Assembly: GCA_949290395.1 (NCBI GenBank)
Contig: CASERQ010000005.1
Span: 49,761-113,760, forward strand
Length of the DNA: 64,000 nt
Origin: an uncultured bacterium
GTDB lineage: Bacteria > Bacillota_I > Bacilli_A > RFN20 > CAG-826
Reading direction: 5' to 3'
The notes beneath the pieces were generated by a model. It was not told the DNA's origin, did not search any database, and saw nothing but the letters and a program-made list of their open reading frames with translations. Both the position numbers and the translations under genes were made by a program. Of the stretch, positions 9,446 through 18,818 are shown in pieces (position 1 is the first letter of the stretch; each line of letters begins with the position of its first letter).

Positions 9446-9976
9446 ATGAAAAAAATTATCTTAAAAATTTATACATTACTACAAAAAATCTTTTTTAAGA
9501 TACGTTTTGGCAAAAAAATTTTAATCGGAAAAAATTGTAAGTTTGGCAAAAATAATTATTTTAAAATAAGAAAAAATACAAATGTTGGAATAGGAAACAA
9601 TTTTCTTTCAAGGAATAATGTTACTATAAATACAGAAAAAGGCGGTTCAATCGTTATAGGAAAAAATGTTTTTATTAATTCAAATTCTATGGTTGTTGCA
9701 CTTGGGGATAATATTTTAATTGGAGACAATGTCCTAATTGGAGATAACGTTACTATAATTAATCATAACCACTTAAAAATTGATAACGAAAGTTTTGATT
9801 ATAAAGCAATTACGATTGGTAGTAATGTATGGATCGGATCTCACTCTGTAATTTTAGAAGGTGTTCATATTGGCGATAATGTCAAAATTGCAGCTGGTTC
9901 TATTATTACAAAAGATGTTCCAGATAACACAACCGTAATTCAAAAAAAGGAGAATACATACATTGAAAGAAAATAA
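9446..9976 (+). CDS. Left-handed beta-helix (hexapeptide) acyltransferase
   Basis: 176 residues built largely of [LIV]-G-x4 hexapeptide repeats from about residue 28 to 165 (for example IGDNVLIGDNVT and IGSNVWIGSHS), including the conserved N-H of the loop IINHNH, as in the sugar O-acetyltransferases WcaF and NodL. It probably O-acetylates a sugar of the repeat unit. The N terminus is basic and amphipathic. An AACGAGGA site precedes the start. The last 14 bases overlap the next gene. Confidence 0.9.
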   Translation: MKKIILKIYTLLQKIFFKIRFGKKILIGKNCKFGKNNYFKIRKNTNVGIGNNFLSRNNVTINTEKGGSIVIGKNVFINSNSMVVALGDNILIGDNVLIGDNVTIINHNHLKIDNESFDYKAITIGSNVWIGSHSVILEGVHIGDNVKIAAGSIITKDVPDNTTVIQKKENTYIERK

Positions 9977-10844
9977 AGTTGCCATTTTAATTTGCTTTCA
10001 CAAGAATTTTCATCAATTGTTTAGATTTATAAAATGCTTTGATGTTTCTCTTTTTGATATATTCGTTCATATTGATAGAAAAACAACAAGGGAAGATCCT
10101 TATTATGAAAAAGTTAAAAATTTACCAAATGTAAGTATTTTAAATGAAGAAAACTCCTTTGATGTAAACTGGGGCAAATTCTCACTAGTTGAAGCACAGC
10201 TTAGCCTTTTAAAAGAGGCTTCTAAGAATGAGTATCTTTATTACCTATTTTGTTCAGGACAAGATTTTTTGGTAAGAAAATCAAAAAGCTTATATGCATA
10301 TCTAAAAGATAATAGAGAATTTTGTTTAAATGATTTAGTCACATCTGATGTTTCTAGATTTGAAAGAAGAAACAAATATAGAATTTTTGAATTCTGTTAT
10401 AAAAGAGATTTTTTATCAAAAATTTTAAAAAAGATTTATTTTTCAAAGTTAAATTTATTTAAGTTTTTGTTTATTAGAAGCGATTACAAAAAAATAATAA
10501 AAAATGTGAAATTTTATTATGGAAGTAACTGGATTGGTATTAATTATGGAATGGCTAAAGAAGTGTTTGATTTTATTAATTCCATTAGGGGATTTCCTGA
10601 TTTTATGAAGAAAAGTCTTATTCCTGATGAATCATTTTTCCAAACAATTCTTATCAATAAAGGATTTAAATTTAAAGAGGGCGTGTTTTATATTGATTGG
10701 TCTGAAGGCAAATCTTCCCCTAAAATTTTGAATGAATCAGACTATTTTGATATTATTAAGTCTAACAAATTTTTAGCGAGAAAATTTGACGAAAAAATTT
10801 GTGATAGTATTATTCAAAAGTTTGAAGAAGAGGTAGGAAGTTAA
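9963..10844 (+). CDS. Family 14-like glycosyltransferase (core-2/I-branching enzyme type)
   Basis: 293 residues, TTG start at 9963 supported by GGAG about ten bases upstream. The opening VAILICFHKN, FVHIDRKT, the W-G-K-F-S-L-V-E-A segment and the later GSNWIGINYGMA and IPDESFFQT are the landmarks of the branch family (GT14), whose members transfer beta-linked N-acetylglucosamine or xylose. Bacterial members are common in capsule clusters. The overlap with the acetyltransferase gene suggests coupled translation. Confidence 0.85.
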   Translation: MKENKVAILICFHKNFHQLFRFIKCFDVSLFDIFVHIDRKTTREDPYYEKVKNLPNVSILNEENSFDVNWGKFSLVEAQLSLLKEASKNEYLYYLFCSGQDFLVRKSKSLYAYLKDNREFCLNDLVTSDVSRFERRNKYRIFEFCYKRDFLSKILKKIYFSKLNLFKFLFIRSDYKKIIKNVKFYYGSNWIGINYGMAKEVFDFINSIRGFPDFMKKSLIPDESFFQTILINKGFKFKEGVFYIDWSEGKSSPKILNESDYFDIIKSNKFLARKFDEKICDSIIQKFEEEVGS

Positions 10845-10845
10845 T

Positions 10846-12150
10846 TTGGTTATTACTAAGAACAAAGTATTATTTTTAGCATTAATATGTTTAACCATAT
10901 TAGGTTTTTTTGTAACTGTTCCTATTCAATTTCTTTCGGTTGGTATTTTTTTATCCTTAATAATATATATTGTATTTGTATTTCAAAAGATTGATGTTTG
11001 CTTTTCTTTGATGATGCTATTTCTACCGTTGCAGGGACTTTTTGACAATAGCGGATTTGTTTATTTTTATAATATTTTAATTTTTCTTTTTGCTTTAAAA
11101 CTCTTCTATCATTCAGGGATGAGATTATATCCGCCACTTTTGGTAATTATATTTTTATATATTTATAATGCTGCTTTACTCTTTATTAACTTTACTGATT
11201 TATCTTCTTTTTTAGGCGCAACATCATTTTTTGTTAGCATTACATGTTTTCTATATGCTTCAAGGATGAAAGAAAAACTAAGCTTTTTAAACAAGCGCAA
11301 TTTAATAATGTATTTTATTGGTTGTCTTTTAAGTGGATTTTTTAGTTACTTTAATCTATTTAGAGAATTTGGTTTTAGTTTAGATATTAGACTTGTGAGT
11401 TTAGCAAGAGACGCAAATTATTTTGCTACATATTGCTTATGTGGCTTCTTTTTAAGCACTTTTTATATTGTTAAAATTGCAAGAACAAACAGTGAAAAGT
11501 GGCTATTTAGAATGATGAAATACGCTTTTTTAATTCTTGGGTTATTAACGACGTCTAAGATGTTTTTACTTTTGCTAGTAGTCGGAGTTGCGATATCTAT
11601 ATTATTTAATTTGCGTTTTTACAAAATAAAAACTATAGTTTTGCGGGTTTTTTTGATAATTGGCGCTGTTTTAGTGCTCTATTTTACTGGGATTTTAGAG
11701 TTTTTTATTGATAGATATATAGGTAGAATTGATTTTTCAGACATCACAACTGGACGTGTTGAAATCTCTTTAGCTTTTCTTGAAGAACAATTTAAAAGTG
11801 TTCCAAGAGTCCTTTTTGGTGTAGGTACAAATTACAATAACGTCTATAATATTCAATACAATTCGGAACATATGTCTTGTCATATGGCTTACTTAGAAAT
11901 GTTCCTTTCTTTAGGTCTTTTTGGAAGCCTTGTTTTTATGGGTTTAATTTTTAGCATACTTTATCGTTTTTGGAAAAAGTCACCTTTTTATCTTAATCAT
12001 CTTTCATATGCTTTAGCATTATTTTTACTTTGCGCTTTAGCTCTCCCTATTTTTACCAACGATGCAATGTGGATTTTTGCGTTATATCTTGTGGGAATAA
12101 TATATAGTGGAAACAAGTTATTATATAACGCTAGAGGAAGAAGAGCATGA
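10846..12150 (+). CDS. Wzy-type polysaccharide polymerase (putative)
   Basis: 434 residues with about 11-12 hydrophobic helices and little else, as usual for Wzy. TTG start at 10846 one base after the previous stop, behind AGAGGTAGGA. A long external loop (about 285-345) contains GRVEIS and VLFGVGTNYNN followed by HMAYLEMFLSLGLFG, the arrangement seen in O-antigen polymerases and ligases. It is inside the glycosyltransferase operon and next to the flippase, so it is the best candidate for the repeat-unit polymerase of this locus. Confidence 0.8.
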   Translation: MVITKNKVLFLALICLTILGFFVTVPIQFLSVGIFLSLIIYIVFVFQKIDVCFSLMMLFLPLQGLFDNSGFVYFYNILIFLFALKLFYHSGMRLYPPLLVIIFLYIYNAALLFINFTDLSSFLGATSFFVSITCFLYASRMKEKLSFLNKRNLIMYFIGCLLSGFFSYFNLFREFGFSLDIRLVSLARDANYFATYCLCGFFLSTFYIVKIARTNSEKWLFRMMKYAFLILGLLTTSKMFLLLLVVGVAISILFNLRFYKIKTIVLRVFLIIGAVLVLYFTGILEFFIDRYIGRIDFSDITTGRVEISLAFLEEQFKSVPRVLFGVGTNYNNVYNIQYNSEHMSCHMAYLEMFLSLGLFGSLVFMGLIFSILYRFWKKSPFYLNHLSYALALFLLCALALPIFTNDAMWIFALYLVGIIYSGNKLLYNARGRRA

Positions 12151-13133
12151 ATTTAAACTATAAAGTAATGCTTAAAGATGTATTAAAACATCCTTCGGTT
12201 GTTAAATATTTCTTTTCCAAGTATTTAAATATTAAAAAGAAAAATAAGTCTCCTGAAGGTTTAGAAGAGAATTTATATGATAAGTTAACTCCTAGATTTT
12301 TCTCTGCTTTTAAAAGAATATTTGAAAAATCTTATGCAAAGTCTAAAGAGATAGAGAACCCTAACTTTAAAGAGATTGAGTTAGACTCAAAAGGGACAAT
12401 TTTTGTTTTTTGGTATCAAGGATTTGATAACTTACCAGAAATTTATGACATATGTTTAAAATCTCTTAAAAAGCAAAATTCAGACAAAAAAATAATATAT
12501 CTCGACAAAACTAACTACTTAAATTACGTTAATATAAGTAAAAATATAATTGATAAATTGGATAAGGGCAAAATTTCAATAACTCATTTTTCTGATATTT
12601 TGCGTTTTAATATCCTTGCTAAATATAAAAAAACTATATGGTGTGATGCAACGTTATTTTTTATCAAAAGTATCCCTGATTCTTATTTTGATTTGGATTA
12701 CATTAATATTTCTAAACAACAAGATTTTGACAAGAATGAATATAATATTTATCCAAATTTTGATTATGGAAACGTTTATTTCATAGGTGGAGAAAATAAA
12801 AGTGTCTTTAGATTCCTTTCGTATTTCTGGGAATTTTATTTAGAGTCTTTTGGACAAGTTTACGATTATTTTTCTTCAGCTATGGCTATTGAATATTTTA
12901 AAAGAAATAATCCTGAATTTAGCAAAATCGTTGCAAATCGACCATTAAATAATGAAAAATCTGAATCTTTACTCCCTCTTATAAACGAAATTGCTTCAAA
13001 AGAAAAAGCTAGTTGTTTTCTCTCAGAAACTACATTTTTCTATAAATTAAATTGGCACCCAAAATATATTGAAAAGGATAATAATGCCCTAACTTTTTTT
13101 GGCGAGATTAAGAAAGAATATGGAAAAAACTAA
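12147..13133 (+). CDS. Capsular polysaccharide synthesis protein, GT32-like glycosyltransferase
   Basis: 328 residues, ATGA overlap with the polymerase gene. The motifs IFVFWYQGFDNLPE, then HFSDILRFNILAKYKKTIWCDAT, match the Pfam 'capsular polysaccharide synthesis' group related to GT32/OCH1 enzymes: an aromatic-rich entry (usually W-x-Q/G) and a D-x-D-like site, here reduced to C-D-A. That the second Asp is not in the usual place is the same in other members of the capsular subgroup as far as I know. Late PNFDYGNVYFIGG follows. Sugar unknown. Confidence 0.8.
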   Translation: MNLNYKVMLKDVLKHPSVVKYFFSKYLNIKKKNKSPEGLEENLYDKLTPRFFSAFKRIFEKSYAKSKEIENPNFKEIELDSKGTIFVFWYQGFDNLPEIYDICLKSLKKQNSDKKIIYLDKTNYLNYVNISKNIIDKLDKGKISITHFSDILRFNILAKYKKTIWCDATLFFIKSIPDSYFDLDYINISKQQDFDKNEYNIYPNFDYGNVYFIGGENKSVFRFLSYFWEFYLESFGQVYDYFSSAMAIEYFKRNNPEFSKIVANRPLNNEKSESLLPLINEIASKEKASCFLSETTFFYKLNWHPKYIEKDNNALTFFGEIKKEYGKN

Positions 13134-14583
13134 GTCGTTTAAAGTAAACGTTATCTTTAACACTATCTATCAAATATTGGCCTTGTTAACCCCCTTAATT
13201 ACAACGCCATATATTTCTAGAATCTTCAATAGCGATTTAATTGGAAGATATTCTTTTTTATATTCAATTGTTACTTATTTTACTTTAGTAGCGGCTTTTG
13301 GCTTTAATGATTTTGGAACCAAAATCATCTCTGAAAATCGTGATAATTATGGTGCAAGATCTAAGATTTTTTCAAATATTTATATAAGTAAAATGATTTT
13401 ATCAATCGTTGTTTTGATAATTTATGGTTTTACTTTTTTTACTTTTTTAGGCGATCCCTTATCTTTGACTCTCCTTCTAACAATGGCGCTTTATATAGTT
13501 ACAATTGCTATTGACCCAATATTTTATTTTCAAGGAACTGAGAATTTTGTAAGTATTTGTATTAGAAATATTATAGTGAGAGTTCTTACCTTAGTTCTTA
13601 TTTTTATTTTTGTTAGAACAAGCGACGATCTTTATGTTTATAGTTTAATACTTTCAGCTGGTAATTTTCTTTCTGTTTTCATTATGCTTTTCTCTTTAAG
13701 AAAAAAGGTTTCGTTAGTCAAACCATCTTTAAGTGAGATGAAAAGTTTAACCATTAAGTCTGCGCCTTATTTTATTCCTTTAGTAACGAATACTTTATCA
13801 ATGTATGGATATCAGACTTTGCTTGGATTTTTTGGCAATGATACTTATAGTGGGCTTTATGCGCAAACAACTAAATTTACTTCCATATTAATTGGCTTAA
13901 TAAGTTCGATAAGTGTAATTGTTCTTTCAAGAATGTCTTACCTAAACAAGACAAAGCAAGAAGAAGAATATAATAGAAAACTTGGCCAAATTTCAAGATT
14001 ATATTGGCTAATAAGTTTACCTTGTTTTGCCGGGCTTCTATTTATTAACCATGATTTAGTTCCATGGTTTTTTGGAGATGACTATATCGATGTAGTTCCT
14101 TTGGTTTATATTATGGCAGGCTGCGTATTATTCTCTTCGCTAAATACGTTAATAACAAATCTCTATTTTAGACCAAATGATAGGATTAAAACTCACACAA
14201 TTATCGTTCTTGTTAGTACAGTGATTGGCGTTACTTTGGCTGTAGTTTTAATTTATTTCTTCAATGCAATTGGCTGCGCGATAGCTACAATTTTTACAGA
14301 TGTTCTAAGAACAATACTATTTGTTATCTATTCTAAAAAGGAGTTTAATTGGAAACTTTTCTTGAAGGAAATTAAGATACCAATTTTAAGTACTATTGTT
14401 ATGTCAGTTGGTTTAGGCGCTTTCCTCTTTTTAAATTATTATTTCTTCAATTTATCGACAACTTTTGTGATTATCATTATAGTAATGATTGGCGTTATCT
14501 TTTATGGTTTGGCCTTACTTATTTTTAAAGAACCATTTACAATTGGTGTTGTTAAAGGAATTTTGAGGAAATTAAAAAGATGA
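13120..14583 (+). CDS. Wzx-type polysaccharide flippase (MATE/MOP family)
   Basis: 487 residues with about 12-14 helices. Begins with the typical N-terminal VNVIFNTIYQILALLTPLIT followed by PYISRIF, as in capsule and O-unit translocases of the MOP superfamily that move undecaprenyl-linked units across the membrane. The ATG at 13120 is preferred to an in-frame TTG at 13099 because the family starts with a short charged segment; it overlaps the previous gene by 14 bases. It overlaps the following glycosyltransferase by ATGA. Confidence 0.9.
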   Translation: MEKTKSFKVNVIFNTIYQILALLTPLITTPYISRIFNSDLIGRYSFLYSIVTYFTLVAAFGFNDFGTKIISENRDNYGARSKIFSNIYISKMILSIVVLIIYGFTFFTFLGDPLSLTLLLTMALYIVTIAIDPIFYFQGTENFVSICIRNIIVRVLTLVLIFIFVRTSDDLYVYSLILSAGNFLSVFIMLFSLRKKVSLVKPSLSEMKSLTIKSAPYFIPLVTNTLSMYGYQTLLGFFGNDTYSGLYAQTTKFTSILIGLISSISVIVLSRMSYLNKTKQEEEYNRKLGQISRLYWLISLPCFAGLLFINHDLVPWFFGDDYIDVVPLVYIMAGCVLFSSLNTLITNLYFRPNDRIKTHTIIVLVSTVIGVTLAVVLIYFFNAIGCAIATIFTDVLRTILFVIYSKKEFNWKLFLKEIKIPILSTIVMSVGLGAFLFLNYYFFNLSTTFVIIIIVMIGVIFYGLALLIFKEPFTIGVVKGILRKLKR

Positions 14584-15515
14584 TAAGCGTTATTGTCCCT
14601 GCTTATAATGTAGAAATGTATATTGAGAGTTGCTTAAACTCTATTTTGAACCAAAAATTTTCAGATTTTGAAGTCATTATTGTTGATGATGGTTCAACTG
14701 ATAATACTTTTAATGTTTGCCAAAAATTTAAAGATGAACGAATTAAAATATTTCATACGGAAAATCATGGGTTAAGTGAAGCAAGAAACTACGGTATTGA
14801 AAAATCATCTGGTGATTATCTTACTTTTATTGATAGTGACGACTATATTTCGGAATTTTATTTGTCTGATTTAATGAACTCGATTGAAAAATTTAATTCA
14901 GATATTTCTATGTGTGATTATGTTTCTACTCCAGGTGATGATTGTGTATTTGTTAGAAGCGATGAAGAAAAAGTGATGTCTTCAATGAAATGCTTAAGCG
15001 AAATTCTTTATCAAAAGAAATTTATTAACTCGGCTTGGGGTAAACTTTATAAAAGAAACCTTTTTGGAAATGTTAGATTTCCAAAAGACAGACTTTTTGA
15101 AGATTTGCACGCCATATGTCCTCTTTTTATTAACGCAAATTCTGTTTCTTACACTGGGAATAAAGATTATGCTTATAGAAAAAGAGAAGGAAGCATCATG
15201 CTATCTTCTAAAAGAAGAGAAAGAGCAGATGAATATCTATTTATTAACGATGTGCTATTATCTTTTTTAAAATACAAGACTCTTAAAAAAGCAATCTATT
15301 CTAGGACTTTTACAAATTCAATCGACTATATATATTTAAATTATAGATATCGTGATGAACTTGCTTTTAAAGAATTTAAAAAAGCTAGAAATTATGCTTC
15401 TAAGGTTATCTTTTCTAAAGCTGCTTTTAGTTTAAAAATTTATGCGCTAATTTGTATATGTGTACCAACAAAATTAGCTCTTCAAATGATTGATAAAATC
15501 AAAAAGAAAAAATGA
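14580..15515 (+). CDS. Family 2 glycosyltransferase
   Basis: 311 residues. Canonical GT-A signatures: ISVIVPAYNVE at the start, VIIVDDGSTDNT (about 34-45), GLSEARNYGIE, and LTFIDSDDYIS with the metal-binding D-x-D near 85-90; then AWGKLYKR, as in the EpsH/CpsI-like subgroup. C-terminal ~70 residues are basic with one hydrophobic stretch. Last gene of the coupled series from 5971; 92 bases of noncoding DNA follow. Confidence 0.92.
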   Translation: MISVIVPAYNVEMYIESCLNSILNQKFSDFEVIIVDDGSTDNTFNVCQKFKDERIKIFHTENHGLSEARNYGIEKSSGDYLTFIDSDDYISEFYLSDLMNSIEKFNSDISMCDYVSTPGDDCVFVRSDEEKVMSSMKCLSEILYQKKFINSAWGKLYKRNLFGNVRFPKDRLFEDLHAICPLFINANSVSYTGNKDYAYRKREGSIMLSSKRRERADEYLFINDVLLSFLKYKTLKKAIYSRTFTNSIDYIYLNYRYRDELAFKEFKKARNYASKVIFSKAAFSLKIYALICICVPTKLALQMIDKIKKKK

Positions 15516-15607
15516 TATTTAGTACTTGAATTGATTTAAAAAGATTGCAAAATTCATATTAAATTGAGAATTACTAAAAACAACAAGGAGATTTTAAAAG
15601 TAGATTA

Positions 15608-16567
15608 ATGAACTATCTAGTTACAGGCGCAGCAGGATTTATTGGAACTAACTTTGTATTATCGTTTTTAAAAAACGAATTACACGAAGATGATTTTTTA
15701 ATTGCGCTTGATAAAGTTAGTGAAGTCTCTAATAATGTAGTTCCTTCTATTAAAGATAATAGACTTCTATTTTTAAAAATAAATTTACTTGATAAAGATG
15801 ATTTAGAAGAAGTATTTAAAAAATATAAAATAGGTTGTGTCATTAATTTTGCGGCGGAAACTCATGTTGATCGTTCAATTTTAAATCCAGAATATTTTTT
15901 CTTAAATAATGTTATTGGAACTGCTAATTTACTTGAACTTTCTTATAAATATAAAGTTAAAAGATTTCATCAAGTTTCAACTGATGAAGTGTATGGTGAT
16001 ACCTCAATTAATTCTTTAAAAAGATTTAAAGAAACTTCCACTTTAAAACCTAATAATCCATATAGCGCATCAAAAGCAAGCGCGGATTTAATTGTGCTTT
16101 CTTTTTGTAAAACTTATAAGATGAACGTTACGATATCACGTTCTTCAAATAATTTTGGCGAATATCAATATAAAGAAAAAATAATTCCTCTTGTTGTCTC
16201 TAAAGCTTTGAAAGGTGAAAAGATTCCTCTTTATGGAAATGGAAAAAACATTAGAGACTGGATAAACGTAAAAGATCATAATGATGCAATTGAATATATT
16301 TTAAAACACGGCAAAAAAGGAAATATTTATAATATTTCAACTCATAATGAACATTCAAATATTGAACTTGTAACCTATATTCTTAAAAAACTTAATAAAA
16401 GTTTAGATTTAATTTTTTATTCTAAGGATAGATTAGGACACGATAAGCGCTATGCGCTTGATACTAAAAAACTTGAAAATTTAGGTTTTAAATTTAAAAA
16501 TGAGCATTCATTTTTTGAAGATTTAGATGAATGTATTGAAAAACTAAAGGAAGATTTTCTTAAATAA
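15608..16567 (+). CDS. RmlB-like NAD-dependent sugar dehydratase/epimerase
   Basis: 319 residues, extended SDR. The NAD-binding TGAAGFIG, then AAETHVDRSI, STDEVYGD, PYSASKASAD and NNFGEYQYKEKIIP are close to dTDP-glucose 4,6-dehydratase (RmlB), including the T-D-E of the dehydratase active site and Y-x3-K. It would make a 4-keto-6-deoxy nucleotide sugar; no rmlA/C/D is present in this window, so the final sugar is not defined, and a UDP-linked substrate is possible. AAGGAG at 15585-15590 is far (about 18 bases) from the ATG, so the start is a little uncertain. Confidence 0.85.
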   Translation: MNYLVTGAAGFIGTNFVLSFLKNELHEDDFLIALDKVSEVSNNVVPSIKDNRLLFLKINLLDKDDLEEVFKKYKIGCVINFAAETHVDRSILNPEYFFLNNVIGTANLLELSYKYKVKRFHQVSTDEVYGDTSINSLKRFKETSTLKPNNPYSASKASADLIVLSFCKTYKMNVTISRSSNNFGEYQYKEKIIPLVVSKALKGEKIPLYGNGKNIRDWINVKDHNDAIEYILKHGKKGNIYNISTHNEHSNIELVTYILKKLNKSLDLIFYSKDRLGHDKRYALDTKKLENLGFKFKNEHSFFEDLDECIEKLKEDFLK

Positions 16568-16653
16568 TTCATAAATCTAAAAATATTTTTTCTTTTTTCT
16601 TAATTAGTGGCTTTGTATTTAGTAGAGGCACATTTTTAAGAAAGGAGAAAATT

Positions 16654-17013
16654 ATTAAAGTTTATTATAAAAATAAAAGTGTAAAAACACTTTGCGAGAA
16701 TTATTCAAAAGCACTTAAAAAATTAGGGAAGAAGTTAAGTGACGAGTTAAGAAAAATATTAATTGCTTTAGAAAGCGCGCCCCGCCTTATAGATTTTTAT
16801 AATTTGCCTCAATATAAATCTTTGCATAAGATTAAATATCTATATCATGGAGCCTATTCTGTAACTTTTAATAAGAAAACTCAGTTTCGTTTACTTTTTC
16901 ATCCATTAGATAATGAAGGAGAAGTTTATTTAAATATCGTAAGTGAGGACGATATGTTTTCTTCTTGCAAAACAGTAGAAATATTAGAGGTTAACAATAA
17001 ACATTATGGATAA
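16654..17013 (+). CDS. higB: HigB/RelE-family toxin with apparent ATT start
   Basis: The frame gives about 119 residues starting IKVYYKNKSVKTLCENYSKA and containing LHKIKYLYHGAYSV and FRLLFHP, the pattern of the HigB 'plasmid maintenance killer' branch of the RelE superfamily, which cleaves mRNA on the ribosome. No ATG, GTG or TTG lies in frame upstream of the family's usual N terminus; the only start with a Shine-Dalgarno (AGGAG at 16643-16647) is ATT at 16654 (or 16651). A TTG at 16804 would remove nearly half of the fold. The stop overlaps the antitoxin ATG by eight bases. Confidence 0.8.
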   Translation: MKVYYKNKSVKTLCENYSKALKKLGKKLSDELRKILIALESAPRLIDFYNLPQYKSLHKIKYLYHGAYSVTFNKKTQFRLLFHPLDNEGEVYLNIVSEDDMFSSCKTVEILEVNNKHYG

Positions 17014-18076
17014 AAATGTAGTTAATGCTTTTTCGCCTAAAGTTTATATTTTTGATGCGTTAAATTCTTTAAATAAATCTCTTGATGAATTTATAAAAGA
17101 AATCAACGATAAAGAAGTCATTTTATATTTAAAAGATAAAATAAAAATGAATGAAAAAGTGAGTAAGGCGCTAGAAAATTACTTTAATGTTTCGAGTGAT
17201 TTTTGGTTAAATTTAGAAAAAAGGTATGAAGATGATTTAAAACTGATAAAAGAAAATAAACTTAAAGAAAAAGAAGAAAAAATCTTAAGTTTAATTCCTC
17301 GTTCGTTTTTAAATGAAAGTATATTGCTAGATAAAAAACTTTTAACAAAAGAAGAAATTATAAAAACTCTTAAGGAAAAATTAAAACTTAATTCTCTTAT
17401 TGAATTACTAAGATTTAATAAATACGTCTTTAATAAAACGCATTTTAATAAGAAGGAAGGAGCTAAAGAAAAAGTTTTAAAAAATATCTGGATAACACTT
17501 GCTATTGAGTTATCTAAAGAGATAGAAGTAAAGGAATTTAACGAAAAAGTCTTTAAAACCTCACTAAAATTTCTAAAATCACTATCTTTATATACTTTTA
17601 AAGATGTTAGAAAGACTTTAGAAAGCACCTTAAATGAATGTGGAATAAAGCTAGTTATACTTCCTTATTTAAACGGCTCAAACTTAAGGGGATTTACAAG
17701 ATTTAATAAAGAAGAAAATAATTATCTTGTTGCAATTAATGACTGTGGAAAAGATTTAGATAAATTCTGGTTCACTCTATTTCATGAGTTAGGTCATATT
17801 TATTATAAAGATAATGAACATTTAAAAATGAGTTTAGAAGATAATAGTCTCGATGAAGATGAAATAAAAGCAAACGAGTTTGCTGAAAATTCTTTAATTG
17901 ATAAAGAACATTATCTTGAATTTATTCTTAATAATAATTTTTCAATAAGAGCAATAAAGGATTTTGCACTTAAAGAAGAAATTGATGTTTCTCTTGTTAT
18001 AGGTAGACTTCAAAAAGATAAGTTTATTCCTTGGAGCTATTATAATAAATATAAGAAAAAATATTTAATTCTTTAA
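17006..18076 (+). CDS. HigA-type antitoxin fused to an ImmA/IrrE metallopeptidase
   Basis: 356 residues. The N-terminal ~75 residues follow the HigA layout, with a helix-turn-helix region that ends in VSSDFWLNLEKRYEDD, the normal end of HigA XRE domains. The C-terminal domain carries the zinc-protease HELGH at 260-264 and a downstream E-I-K-A-N-E-F-A-E segment supplying the third ligand, as in ImmA/IrrE proteins that cut repressors. Upstream partner is HigB. Inference: the antitoxin neutralises HigB and its own peptidase domain may set its lifetime. The translational overlap keeps the pair in step. Confidence 0.88.
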   Translation: MDKNVVNAFSPKVYIFDALNSLNKSLDEFIKEINDKEVILYLKDKIKMNEKVSKALENYFNVSSDFWLNLEKRYEDDLKLIKENKLKEKEEKILSLIPRSFLNESILLDKKLLTKEEIIKTLKEKLKLNSLIELLRFNKYVFNKTHFNKKEGAKEKVLKNIWITLAIELSKEIEVKEFNEKVFKTSLKFLKSLSLYTFKDVRKTLESTLNECGIKLVILPYLNGSNLRGFTRFNKEENNYLVAINDCGKDLDKFWFTLFHELGHIYYKDNEHLKMSLEDNSLDEDEIKANEFAENSLIDKEHYLEFILNNNFSIRAIKDFALKEEIDVSLVIGRLQKDKFIPWSYYNKYKKKYLIL

Positions 18077-18090
18077 ATTTCATAACTTTT

Positions 18091-18165
18091 TACATCAAAT
18101 TTATGCTTTTATACATCAATATTTAATAACTTGATGTCTTTTAATGGTGTAAAATAACCTTGATG
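18091..18165. repeat. ACATCAA repeats, probable operator
   Basis: TACATCAA occurs at 18091-18098 and 18112-18119, exactly 21 bases apart (two helical turns), with its inverted form TTGATGT at 18131-18137 and TTGATG again at 18160-18165 overlapping the start of the DUF1836 gene. The layout is that of a multi-site operator between the antitoxin and the regulator gene. Confidence 0.6.
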
Positions 18166-18807
18166 AGCATTAATTTCGATGATTTAAAAGTTTATTTAGA
18201 AAATTTAGATAATTTTAAGTTGCCTCTTTTTGAAGAAATTCCAGATGGAATTAAAATGGAAGGCGTTATTGAATACCTTTCATCTCTTTTAAGTGAGTTT
18301 AATAATCAAAATGACCCTAATATTACAAATTACATGATTAATAATTATGTAAAAGCAAAAGTTATTAGTGCTCCAGTTGAAAAAACTTATACTAGAGAAC
18401 AAATTGCTTATCTTATTTTTATATCTTTTGTAAAAAGCGTAGCCCCTTTAAGAAATATGGCTTCTCTTATTTCAATTGATATAGATTACATGAGAAAAAC
18501 TAGTGAACTTTATGCTTTCTATAAAGATGTAGAAGAAAGAACTTTAAAAGAAGTTATAAGAAAGTCAAAAGAAATATTAGAGAAAAAAAGAGAGAACGAA
18601 GAAGAAAACAACGAATTTTTAAAATACGCTGATACAGCTTTTAGATTTTATATTGATGCAAGCGTTAAAAAAGCTATTGCTGATTCAATAATGAAAGAAA
18701 TAAATGAGTCTATATTACCTTCAAAAACTTTGAAAGAAGAAAAGAAGGAAAAAATATATGAGAAAAAGATCCTTGATGAGGAAGCTAAAGTCTTAAGTAA
18801 GAGGTGA
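18163..18807 (+). CDS. DUF1836 family probable transcriptional regulator
   Basis: 214 residues from ATG 18163. Middle section ITNYMINNYVKAKVI...KTYTREQIAYLIFISFVKSV matches DUF1836, the family of B. subtilis YkrK, a DNA-binding repressor with a MerR-like helix-turn-helix. The C-terminal ~70 residues are highly charged and helical. No Shine-Dalgarno is obvious; ACATCAA repeats cover the upstream 75 bases. It ends 11 bases before galE, so it may be cotranscribed with galE. A role in controlling either the toxin genes or galE is inference. Confidence 0.8.
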   Translation: MSINFDDLKVYLENLDNFKLPLFEEIPDGIKMEGVIEYLSSLLSEFNNQNDPNITNYMINNYVKAKVISAPVEKTYTREQIAYLIFISFVKSVAPLRNMASLISIDIDYMRKTSELYAFYKDVEERTLKEVIRKSKEILEKKRENEEENNEFLKYADTAFRFYIDASVKKAIADSIMKEINESILPSKTLKEEKKEKIYEKKILDEEAKVLSKR

Positions 18808-18818
18808 AGGAGGAATTT

